A DNA stretch of 5,697 nucleotides, from NCBI GenBank assembly GCA_030613165.1, contig JAUWMN010000129.1, forward strand, positions 1-5,697, read 5' to 3'. Below are positions 1-5,697 of this stretch, one piece after another (within the stretch, counting starts at the first letter, position 1; each line of letters begins with the position of its first letter). This stretch comes from Desulfobacterales bacterium (GTDB taxonomy: Bacteria; Desulfobacterota; Desulfobacteria; Desulfobacterales; C00003106). The position numbers and the translations under genes were made by a program. A model generated the notes under the pieces. The model saw only the letters and a program-made list of their open reading frames with translations. It searched no databases and was not told where the DNA came from.

Positions 1-257
1 GGGCTGCCGGAATACTTCCGTATGAGATGGTAAAGGTCTATAATATTAATAATGGAGAACGATTTGAAACATACGCGATTGAAGGGGAACCGGACAGTGG
101 TGTCATATGCCTGAACGGAGCCGCAGCCAGAAAAGGCGCCCCGGGAGATTTGATTATCATTACTTGCTATGTCATGTTGAGTGATGATGAGGTAGAAGGA
201 TTTCAATCTGTGCTTATCCATGTGGATGCGCGGAATAGAATAAAGGAGGATAAATGA
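1..257 (+). CDS. panD: Aspartate 1-decarboxylase, 3' part (5' end outside window)
   Basis: Pyruvoyl-dependent enzyme that decarboxylates L-aspartate to beta-alanine in the cytoplasm, feeding pantothenate and CoA synthesis. The frame is open from base 3 and gives 84 residues, beginning AAGILPYE, which aligns with about residue 35 of the usual 120-130 residue protein. About 35 N-terminal codons are missing, including the Gly-Ser self-cleavage site that makes the pyruvoyl group, so processing cannot be judged here. Visible family signatures are [11 protein letters not shown], which carries the conserved Arg, Thr and catalytic Tyr (Arg54, Thr57 and Tyr58 in E. coli numbering), and [12 protein letters not shown], the conserved NGAAA loop. 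The ATG at 27 is an internal Met, not the start. The C-terminus is somewhat shorter than in E. coli or B. subtilis. Its TGA stop (255-257) overlaps the metK ATG, so the two genes are probably co-transcribed and translationally coupled. Confidence 0.95.
   Translation, partial: AAGILPYEMVKVYNINNGERFETYAIEGEPDSGVICLNGAAARKGAPGDLIIITCYVMLSDDEVEGFQSVLIHVDARNRIKEDK
243..249 (+). promoter_or_regulatory. Shine-Dalgarno of metK, inside the end of panD
   Basis: AAGGAGG, a near-perfect match to the anti-Shine-Dalgarno, lies four bases before the metK ATG at 254 and within the last codons of panD. It fixes the metK start and suits reinitiation by ribosomes finishing panD. Confidence 0.85.
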
Positions 258-1423
258 GTAACCAGAATTTTCTGTTTACTTCTGAATCAGTGACGGAGGG
301 TCATCCGGACAAGATAGCCGATGCCATATCCGATTCTGTTTTGGATGCAATATTGGCCGAGGACAAAGCGGCGCGGGTGGCGTGTGAGACCCTGGTAACA
401 ACGGGGATGGTGTTTGTCGCGGGTGAGATCACCACCTCTTGTTACGCGGATATACCTGCAATTGCGAGAGAGACCATTAGTGAGATAGGCTATGATTCTT
501 CCTCTATGGGATTTGACTGGCAGACATGCGCCGTCATTACCAGCATCGACCACCAATCTCCTGATATTGCCCAAGGAGTCGATACGGGACAAGGATTATT
601 TAAAGATCAGGGCGCTGGGGATCAGGGGCTTATGTTTGGTTATGCCTGTGATGATACGCCTGAATTGATGCCGATGCCTGTTGCATATGCCCATAAATTG
701 TGCCGGCGCTTGGCGCGTGTTAGAAAAAAAGGCTCTCTTGATTTTCTTCGTCCGGACGGAAAATCACAGATTACCATAGAATACAGAGACGGCGCTCCTC
801 ACCGGGTTGAGGCGATTGTTATTGCCGCGCAGCACTCTCCGGATGTTTCCTATTCCGAACTAAAAGAGGCGATTATTGAAGAGGTGATCAAAAAGGTGGT
901 GCCCAGTGACATGATTGACGGTGACACTCGCATGTTGATTAATGCAACCGGTCGATTTGTCATTGGCGGTCCAATGGGTGACTGCGGTCTTACCGGAAGA
1001 AAGATTATTGTGGATACTTACGGAGGGGTGGGAAGTCACGGTGGAGGTTGCTTTTCGGGCAAAGATCCTTCCAAGGTAGACCGGAGCGCTTCGTACATGG
1101 CGCGTCATGTTGCCAAGAACATTGTGGCCGCTGGGTTGGCCAAGAAATGTGAAATTCAGATAGCCTATTCCATAGGCGTGGCAGAGCCTGTCAGTCTCCT
1201 CGTTGACACATTAGATACCGGTGTCGTCCCGCATAAACGCATTGCGGACATTGTAAAAGAGGTTTTTGACTTCAGACCGGCCGCTATCATCGAGTATCTT
1301 GATCTTCTTCGGCCCATTTATAAAAAGACCGCGGCATACGGACATTTTGGAAGAGATGAAGAGGGGTTTACATGGGAAAAGACCGATATGGTTGATGTGC
1401 TGAAGGAGAAGGCAGGATTATAG
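254..1423 (+). CDS. metK: S-adenosylmethionine synthetase (methionine adenosyltransferase)
   Basis: Makes S-adenosylmethionine from ATP and methionine, releasing phosphate and pyrophosphate; a cytoplasmic enzyme, usually a homotetramer. The product is 389 residues, close to the 384 of E. coli MetK, so it is full length. Signatures in order: [11 protein letters not shown] at 10-20 (ATP-site His17 and Asp19), [12 protein letters not shown] at 120-131 (first PROSITE-type signature), [13 protein letters not shown] at 238-250, and [16 protein letters not shown] at 263-278 (P-loop-like second signature, Cys266 where many homologues have Ala). The C-terminal HFGRD at 364-368 is also typical. The start is supported by the strong Shine-Dalgarno and by the conserved spacing to GHPDK. 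It overlaps panD by four bases (ATGA). The stop codon TAG is made of T1421 plus the first two bases of the palindromic element that follows, so the exact C-terminus may have been reset by that insertion. No SAM riboswitch is visible, as there is no untranslated leader within the window. Confidence 0.98.
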   Translation: MSNQNFLFTSESVTEGHPDKIADAISDSVLDAILAEDKAARVACETLVTTGMVFVAGEITTSCYADIPAIARETISEIGYDSSSMGFDWQTCAVITSIDHQSPDIAQGVDTGQGLFKDQGAGDQGLMFGYACDDTPELMPMPVAYAHKLCRRLARVRKKGSLDFLRPDGKSQITIEYRDGAPHRVEAIVIAAQHSPDVSYSELKEAIIEEVIKKVVPSDMIDGDTRMLINATGRFVIGGPMGDCGLTGRKIIVDTYGGVGSHGGGCFSGKDPSKVDRSASYMARHVAKNIVAAGLAKKCEIQIAYSIGVAEPVSLLVDTLDTGVVPHKRIADIVKEVFDFRPAAIIEYLDLLRPIYKKTAAYGHFGRDEEGFTWEKTDMVDVLKEKAGL

Positions 1424-1565
1424 TGTCCCCCAGAAACAGCATCTTTTGTCCCAATACTGCGTTCTCCGCAGGTTTCTATCCTCAACGTCGCGTTGCTACG
1501 CCTCCGGTAGAAGCCTTTGTGCGGCCTTGTCTTGGAACAAAACCCGCTATTTCTGGAGAGACACT
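1422..1565. mobile_element. MITE-like long imperfect palindrome between metK and ahcY
   Basis: A 144-base element with almost continuous dyad symmetry centred near 1493. Outer ends AGTGTC (1422-1427) and GACACT (1560-1565) are perfect inverted repeats. Inside them, 1430-1457 pairs with 1529-1556 at 22 of 28 positions; its outer part is CCAGAAACAGC against GCTATTTCTGG. In the same register, 1470-1480 pairs with 1506-1516 at 11 of 11 positions (two of them G-U), and 1486-1491 pairs with 1495-1500 at 5 of 6. TAT stands directly on both sides (1419-1421 and 1566-1568), as a 3-base target duplication would; counted differently this is TTAT on both sides. There is no transposase inside. Together these features suggest a non-autonomous insertion mobilised in trans. 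A structured RNA or processing hairpin of the operon transcript is the alternative. The palindrome is read directly; the mobile origin is inferred. Confidence 0.6.
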
Positions 1566-1583
1566 TATGGCAGAGACTTAGAA

Positions 1584-1590
1584 GAGGGGA
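1584..1590 (+). promoter_or_regulatory. Shine-Dalgarno that decides the ahcY start
   Basis: GAGGGGA lies five bases before the ATG at 1596. It supports that start over the upstream TTG at 1446, which sits inside the palindromic element and has no family support for the 50 residues it would add. Confidence 0.7.
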
Positions 1591-1595
1591 ATCGA

Positions 1596-2852
1596 ATGAA
1601 CCACGATATTAAAGACAGCAAGCTGGCGGACGAAGGAAAGCTGAGGATTGAATGGGCAAACCAGAGCATGCCGGTGCTTAATCAGATCAGAAAACGTTTT
1701 GAAGCAGAACTCCCCTTAAAGGGGATTAAGATGGCCGCCTGTCTTCATGTCACTACGGAGACGGCAAGCCTTATGCAGACACTTCAAGCGGGTGGAGCAG
1801 ATGTCTATTTATGTGCCTCCAATCCCTTAAGCACGCAGGATGATGTTGCTGCTTCGCTTGTACAGCATGACAATATTCCGGTGTTTGCCATAAAAGGTGA
1901 GAATAATAAAATCTATTATGACCATATTAATGCGATCCTGGATATGAAACCGCATATTACAATGGATGACGGAGCTGATCTGGTTTCTATTTTGCACTCC
2001 GAACGAACTGAACTGATCGGTGGTGTTCAAGGAGGAACCGAGGAAACCACGACCGGTATTATTCGCCTCCGCAGTATGGCAACGGACGGCGTTCTGAAAT
2101 ACCCTATTATCGCGGTTAACGACGCAAAGACGAAGCATTTCTTTGATAATCGTTACGGCACGGGACAAAGTACGATCGACGGAATTATTCGTGCCACCAA
2201 CCGTCTGATTGCGGGAACAAACTTTGTGATATGCGGCTACGGGTGGTGCGGCCGCGGCCTTGCAACACGCGCGCGAGGAATGGGAGCAAGCGTTATCATT
2301 ACAGAGGTTGATCCGCTCAAGGCTCTTGAGGCGGTTATGGATGGATTTCGCGTAATGCCCATTGAAGAGGCCGCCAAGATCGGGGATATCTTTTGTACGC
2401 TGACAGGGAACATTAGCGTAATCAGGAAAGAGCATTTTAACCTTATGAAAAATGGCGCGATTGTTGCCAACTCAGGGCACTTCAACGTTGAACTCGATTT
2501 AAAAGGGCTTGAGGAGATCAGCACCGGCAAGAGAACCATAAGACCTTTCGTAGAGGAATATACCTTACAGAACGGGAGAAGAGTCAATGTCTTGGGCGAA
2601 GGGCGTCTGATCAACCTTGCCGCTGCCGAGGGTCATCCTTCCAGCGTTATGGATATGAGCTTTGCGAATCAGGCGTTGAGCGCTGAATATTTGGTCAAAC
2701 GTGAATCTCCTCTCAAGGTGGGGGTCTATCCTGTACCGGAAGCAATCGACGCAAATATCGCGGAAGTAAAACTCGCTTCCATGGGGATCTGTGTTGATAG
2801 ACTTACCGAGGAACAAAAAAAGTATCTCTCGTCTTGGGATATGGGAACGTAA
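1596..2852 (+). CDS. ahcY: S-adenosylhomocysteine hydrolase (adenosylhomocysteinase), short type
   Basis: NAD-dependent cytoplasmic enzyme that reversibly splits S-adenosylhomocysteine into adenosine and homocysteine, relieving product inhibition of methyltransferases. The product is 418 residues from this start. The catalytic residues line up with the human enzyme at a steady offset: His51 (human 55), Asp125 (131), Glu150 (156), Lys180 (186), Asp184 (190), His295 (301) and His347 (353). The NAD fold shows GYGWCGRG at 214-221 and TEVDP at 236-240, where Glu237 should bind the ribose. STQDDVAA at 79-86 and [15 protein letters not shown] at 352-366 are also family motifs. It lacks the roughly 40-residue insert of many bacterial and plant enzymes, and it ends near human residue 424, before the C-terminal Lys426 and Tyr430 that complete a neighbour's NAD site. 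This is the short form known from archaea and Thermotoga. It probably belongs to the panD-metK operon. A reading frame extends upstream to a TTG at 1446, but those residues come from the palindromic element. Confidence 0.96.
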   Translation: MNHDIKDSKLADEGKLRIEWANQSMPVLNQIRKRFEAELPLKGIKMAACLHVTTETASLMQTLQAGGADVYLCASNPLSTQDDVAASLVQHDNIPVFAIKGENNKIYYDHINAILDMKPHITMDDGADLVSILHSERTELIGGVQGGTEETTTGIIRLRSMATDGVLKYPIIAVNDAKTKHFFDNRYGTGQSTIDGIIRATNRLIAGTNFVICGYGWCGRGLATRARGMGASVIITEVDPLKALEAVMDGFRVMPIEEAAKIGDIFCTLTGNISVIRKEHFNLMKNGAIVANSGHFNVELDLKGLEEISTGKRTIRPFVEEYTLQNGRRVNVLGEGRLINLAAAEGHPSSVMDMSFANQALSAEYLVKRESPLKVGVYPVPEAIDANIAEVKLASMGICVDRLTEEQKKYLSSWDMGT

Positions 2853-2856
2853 GTGT

Positions 2857-2912
2857 CGGGTTGCGGGTTGCGAGTTGCGGGTTACGGGTTGCGGGTTATG
2901 AGTTACGAGTTA
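2857..2912. repeat. Tandem heptamer array, 8 copies of CGRGTTR
   Basis: Eight head-to-tail 7-base units begin four bases after the ahcY stop: CGGGTTG, CGGGTTG, CGAGTTG, CGGGTTA, CGGGTTG, CGGGTTA, TGAGTTA, CGAGTTA. All changes but one are G/A (or C/T) transitions, mainly at unit positions 3 and 7. Five units carry GGG; the last three of these are four bases apart, and another lies 11 bases upstream, so the + strand could form a G-quadruplex. There are no coding properties. It could be a slippage-made simple repeat or part of a dispersed intergenic repeat family; its function is unknown. Confidence 0.9.
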
Positions 2913-2962
2913 AAAATGTTTTTCGTTCAAATAAGTCTTTATATGGCAGTTTAAATTAAAAC

Positions 2963-3041
2963 GAGACCTTTGTAAAATGGTCATTTAAATTTTTTTATCT
3001 TCCTTGCCTGACAAAAAAATGTCACGTTTTTCAAAGGTCTC
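2963..3041. mobile_element. Short inverted-repeat element (MITE-like or structured leader) upstream of ppdK
   Basis: GAGACCTTTG at 2963-2972 is repeated perfectly inverted at 3032-3041. After one T/T mismatch the arms keep pairing (2974-2977 with 3027-3030), then a T-G pair and a G-C pair at 2978-2979 with 3025-3026, giving 17 positions with one mismatch. Inside is a second hairpin, TGACA at 3009-3013 and TGTCA at 3020-3024 around six A residues, followed by CG and a run of T (3027-3031). The element is AT-rich and 79 bases long. Terminal inverted repeats of this length with no coding content fit a non-autonomous IS derivative, but there is no clear target duplication: AAAAC flanks the left and AAAAT the right. 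It could equally be a structured leader of the ppdK mRNA or a weak terminator for the operon upstream. Confidence 0.45.
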
Positions 3042-3060
3042 AAAATCTTTGTAAGTTGAG

Positions 3061-3067
3061 AAAGGAG
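3061..3067 (+). promoter_or_regulatory. Shine-Dalgarno of ppdK
   Basis: AAAGGAG lies seven bases before the ATG at 3075, an ideal spacing. It begins 19 bases after the inverted-repeat element ends. Confidence 0.85.
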
Positions 3068-3074
3068 CCTGGTT

Positions 3075-5697
3075 ATGAAGAAGAAGCATGTCTATTTTTT
3101 CGGTGACGGAAAGGCCGAAGGTAGAGCCGGCATGAAAAACTTGTTGGGTGGCAAAGGCGCAAACATTGCCGAAATGGTCAATCTCGGCATGCCGGTCCCC
3201 CCGGGGTTTACCCTCACAACCGATGTCTGTAATGAATTCTATGAAAGAAAGCAGAAATACCCCGTCGGCCTGAAGCAAGAGTCGGATAAAGCTCTGGCAA
3301 AGGTAGAGAAGATCATGAAGCGCAAGTTCGGCGACGTAAAAGACCCGCTTCTTCTAAGTGTCCGCTCCGGCGCCCGTGCTTCCATGCCCGGCATGATGGA
3401 AACCATTCTTAACGTAGGGCTTACCACAAAGACCATTCCCGGGCTCATAAAAAAGAGCGGTGATCCTCGCTTTGTCTATGATGCCTATCGGCGTTTATTG
3501 GCAATGTACTCGGATGTTGTCATGGAAAAGGCCGCGGGTATCGAACCTGAGGAAGACGACGGAATACGTTCTAAATTAGAGCGTCTTTTGGAGAAGGTAA
3601 AGAAACAAAAGGGATATAAAACCGACTTAGACCTTACTGCCGATGATCTCAAGGCTTTATGCAACCAGTATAAAAAGACTATTAAGAAGGTATTGGGAAA
3701 AGATTTTCCGGATGACCCCATGAAGCAACTGTGGGGAAGTATTGACGCGGTCTTCCTCTCTTGGAATGGAAAACGCGCTATTGCCTATCGCCGCATAGAA
3801 GGTCTCCCTAATGACTGGGGAACCGCGGTCAATGTGCAGGTCATGGTCTTTGGAAATATGGGAGATGACTGTGCCACGGGTGTTGCCTTTACCCGGAATC
3901 CCGCCACCGGAGAAAACGCCTTTTTCGGTGAATGGCTGATCAATGCCCAGGGAGAAGACGTGGTGGCCGGCATACGGACTCCATTCGCATTGAATAAGGT
4001 CTCAATAATGGATACCAACAAACATCTTCCCACCTTGGAAAAGGCCATGCCTAAGCTCTACAAGGAGCTTTTCGCGATTAGAAACAGACTGGAACGGCAC
4101 TACAAAGATATGCAGGACATTGAATTCACCATCCAGGAGCGGGTTCTATACATGCTGCAGACCCGTACAGGAAAACGAAATGGGCCTGCCGCTATAAAGA
4201 TGGCGGTTGATATGGCTAATTCACGACTGATTTCCAGGGAGACCGCATTGCAGCGGGTAAGACCCGACCAGATAGACGAACTCTTACATCCAATGGTCGA
4301 TCCAAAAGCGGAAAAGACCGCGGCTAAACTGGGCAAAGGGCTTCCTGCCGGTCCAGGCGGGGGCATTGGCAAGATTGTCCTTACCGCGGACAGGGCCGAA
4401 GAACTTGGCGCCAAGGGCGAAAAAGTTATCCTGGTACGAGAGGAGACCTCACCGGAGGACGTGCATGGGATGAAACCTTCCCAGGCCATTCTTACCTCCA
4501 AGGGCGGGATGACCAGCCATGCAGCGCTTGTTGCGCGCGGCTGGGGGAAATGCTGCATCGTGGGATGCGGCGACCTTTCCATTAATCTCAAGGCAAAGAC
4601 CTTAAAATTCGGAGACAAAGTCCTCAAAGAGGGCGACTGGATAACCATGAACGGCACCAAAGGCCTCATTTATAAAGGTCAGCTCAATCTGGTCACAGTC
4701 GACCCAACAAAGAACAAAGAGTATAAGACATTAATGTCATGGGCCGACAAGGTTCGCAAACTCAAGGTGCGCACCAACGCCGACACCCCCAAGGATTCCG
4801 CTGTTGCTATAGCATTTGGCGCTGAGGGGATTGGGCTTACCCGAACCGAGCACATGTTTTTCGGGGACCGTATATGGGCGATGCGCGAGATGATCATGGC
4901 CGACACTCTTAAAGGGAGAGAAAAGGCCCTGGCTAAACTGTTGCCGATGCAGCGCAAGGACTTTTACGGGATTTTCAAAGAGATGAAGGGACGTCCTGTT
5001 ACTATCCGGCTGCTCGATCCCCCGCTGCATGAATTTGTGCCCCATGAGAAAGCCGCACAGCAGGAGATGGCGACTCGTCTCAAGACAACAGTGAAACATG
5101 TAGCAGAAAAGGTTGAAACATTGTCTGAGTTTAATCCGATGCTTGGTCACCGTGGGTGCCGTCTGGGGACCACCTATCCTGAAATTACAGCCATGCAGGC
5201 ACGGGCGATATTTGAAGCCGCCGCGCAGTGCAAGAAGGAAAAGATCAATGTAATGCCTGAGCTAATGGTCCCGCTGATAGGGACGGTAGGTGAATTTACC
5301 AATCAGAAGGCAATCATTGAAAGGGTGGCCCAGGATGTCATGAAAGAGAAAAAGATAAAGTTCAAATATATGATCGGGACCATGATTGAGATCCCAAGGG
5401 CAGTGCTGGTAGCAGACAGGATAGCCGAACACGCGGAGTTCTTCTCATTCGGCACCAACGACCTTACCCAGATGGCCTTTGGATATTCACGCGACGATGC
5501 AGGGACCTTCCTTCCGGAATATGTTGAGCGAGGCATACTTGCAGACGATCCATTCCAGACCATTGACCAAACCGGTGTTGGCGAGTTGATGAAGATCGGG
5601 GTGGAGCGTGGTCGTTCCACACGAAAGAACCTGAAGATCGGGATATGCGGCGAACACGGCGGGGAAGCGGTGTCTGTCGCCTTCTGCCACAAAATAG
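3075..5697 (+). CDS. ppdK: Pyruvate, phosphate dikinase (3' end outside window)
   Basis: Interconverts pyruvate, ATP and phosphate with PEP, AMP and pyrophosphate in the cytoplasm. Depending on conditions it serves gluconeogenesis or PPi-linked glycolysis. The frame has 874 codons and no stop before the edge. Domains in order: an ATP-grasp nucleotide-binding region with NLLGGKGANIAEM from 22 (Lys27), SVRSGARASMPGMMET from 95 (Arg97), GDDCATGVAFTRNP at 263-276, and Gln362/Arg364 in LQTRTGK; a central phosphohistidine domain with GGMTSHAA, catalytic His482 preceded by Thr480-Ser481; and a C-terminal PEP/pyruvate barrel with LTRTEHMFF (Arg590), IRLLDPPLHEF (Arg645), Glu772, GTNDLTQM at 793-800 (Asn795, Asp796) and GICGEHGG with catalytic Cys858. 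Against the Clostridium symbiosum enzyme (His455, Cys831; 874 residues) the offset is +27, so about 27 residues are probably lost at the window edge. GGMTSHAA and the dikinase N-terminal half separate it from PEP synthase. A promoter probably lies in the repeat-rich gap before it, but I could not find a convincing -35/-10 pair. Confidence 0.97.
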   Translation, partial: MKKKHVYFFGDGKAEGRAGMKNLLGGKGANIAEMVNLGMPVPPGFTLTTDVCNEFYERKQKYPVGLKQESDKALAKVEKIMKRKFGDVKDPLLLSVRSGARASMPGMMETILNVGLTTKTIPGLIKKSGDPRFVYDAYRRLLAMYSDVVMEKAAGIEPEEDDGIRSKLERLLEKVKKQKGYKTDLDLTADDLKALCNQYKKTIKKVLGKDFPDDPMKQLWGSIDAVFLSWNGKRAIAYRRIEGLPNDWGTAVNVQVMVFGNMGDDCATGVAFTRNPATGENAFFGEWLINAQGEDVVAGIRTPFALNKVSIMDTNKHLPTLEKAMPKLYKELFAIRNRLERHYKDMQDIEFTIQERVLYMLQTRTGKRNGPAAIKMAVDMANSRLISRETALQRVRPDQIDELLHPMVDPKAEKTAAKLGKGLPAGPGGGIGKIVLTADRAEELGAKGEKVILVREETSPEDVHGMKPSQAILTSKGGMTSHAALVARGWGKCCIVGCGDLSINLKAKTLKFGDKVLKEGDWITMNGTKGLIYKGQLNLVTVDPTKNKEYKTLMSWADKVRKLKVRTNADTPKDSAVAIAFGAEGIGLTRTEHMFFGDRIWAMREMIMADTLKGREKALAKLLPMQRKDFYGIFKEMKGRPVTIRLLDPPLHEFVPHEKAAQQEMATRLKTTVKHVAEKVETLSEFNPMLGHRGCRLGTTYPEITAMQARAIFEAAAQCKKEKINVMPELMVPLIGTVGEFTNQKAIIERVAQDVMKEKKIKFKYMIGTMIEIPRAVLVADRIAEHAEFFSFGTNDLTQMAFGYSRDDAGTFLPEYVERGILADDPFQTIDQTGVGELMKIGVERGRSTRKNLKIGICGEHGGEAVSVAFCHKI

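Noticed and set aside
1567..1581. A four-codon ATG frame (Met-Ala-Glu-Thr) just before ahcY
   Set aside because: It is too short to support as a leader peptide and has no good Shine-Dalgarno; it arises at the right border of the palindrome.
1424..1595. A SAH riboswitch ahead of ahcY
   Set aside because: The position is right, but I do not see the conserved GAGGAGCGCUGC-like core or its pairing partner. The sequence is explained by the long palindrome instead.
287..2816. Minus-strand open frames opposite metK and ahcY
   Set aside because: They are antisense to conserved coding sequence, have atypical composition (rich in Arg, Ser and His) and no family resemblance.
2857..2912. A CRISPR array
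   Set aside because: The units are 7 bases long and contiguous with no spacers, so this is a simple tandem repeat.
2926..2956. A sigma-70-like promoter for ppdK (TTCAAA then TTAAAT)
   Set aside because: Each box matches only about four of six consensus bases in AT-rich DNA, which is expected by chance.
2985..5692. Several minus-strand open frames of 67-189 codons opposite ppdK
   Set aside because: They lie opposite a gene with full family motifs, lack recognisable domains and Shine-Dalgarno sites, and are antisense shadows. The frame at 2985-3278 enters the inverted-repeat element, but it shows no transposase motif.

Overview
The window comes from a bacterial chromosome of moderate GC content. 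It holds four protein genes, all on the + strand: the 3' part of panD, complete metK, complete ahcY, and a ppdK gene cut by the right edge. Protein features (a short-type AhcY, a bacterial PpdK, a compact metK-ahcY block) and the style of the intergenic repeats suggest an anaerobic Gram-negative lineage such as Desulfobacterota or Omnitrophota. That placement is a guess from pattern recall; no marker here settles it.

Layout. Bases 1-257 are the end of panD (aspartate decarboxylase, beta-alanine for pantothenate/CoA). It overlaps metK (254-1423, S-adenosylmethionine synthetase) by four bases. A 172-base gap follows, nearly filled by a long imperfect palindrome (1422-1565) with the look of a MITE-like insertion. 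Then comes ahcY (1596-2852, S-adenosylhomocysteine hydrolase). The 222-base gap after ahcY carries eight copies of a 7-base tandem repeat (2857-2912) and a second, unrelated inverted-repeat element (2963-3041). ppdK (pyruvate, phosphate dikinase) starts at 3075 and runs off the end; roughly 27 C-terminal residues are missing.

How the genes fit together. MetK makes SAM and AhcY clears the SAH left after methyl transfer, so the two form the core of the activated-methyl cycle. panD is tied to them by overlap and probably shares their transcript. ppdK belongs to central carbon metabolism (pyruvate/PEP interconversion) and probably has its own transcription start, because the repeat-rich gap separates it from ahcY.

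The genes are ordinary housekeeping genes and I see no new protein system. The unusual content is in the two gaps: a palindromic element that appears to have entered the metK-ahcY junction and supplies part of the metK stop codon, a G-rich heptamer array, and a second small inverted-repeat element upstream of ppdK.
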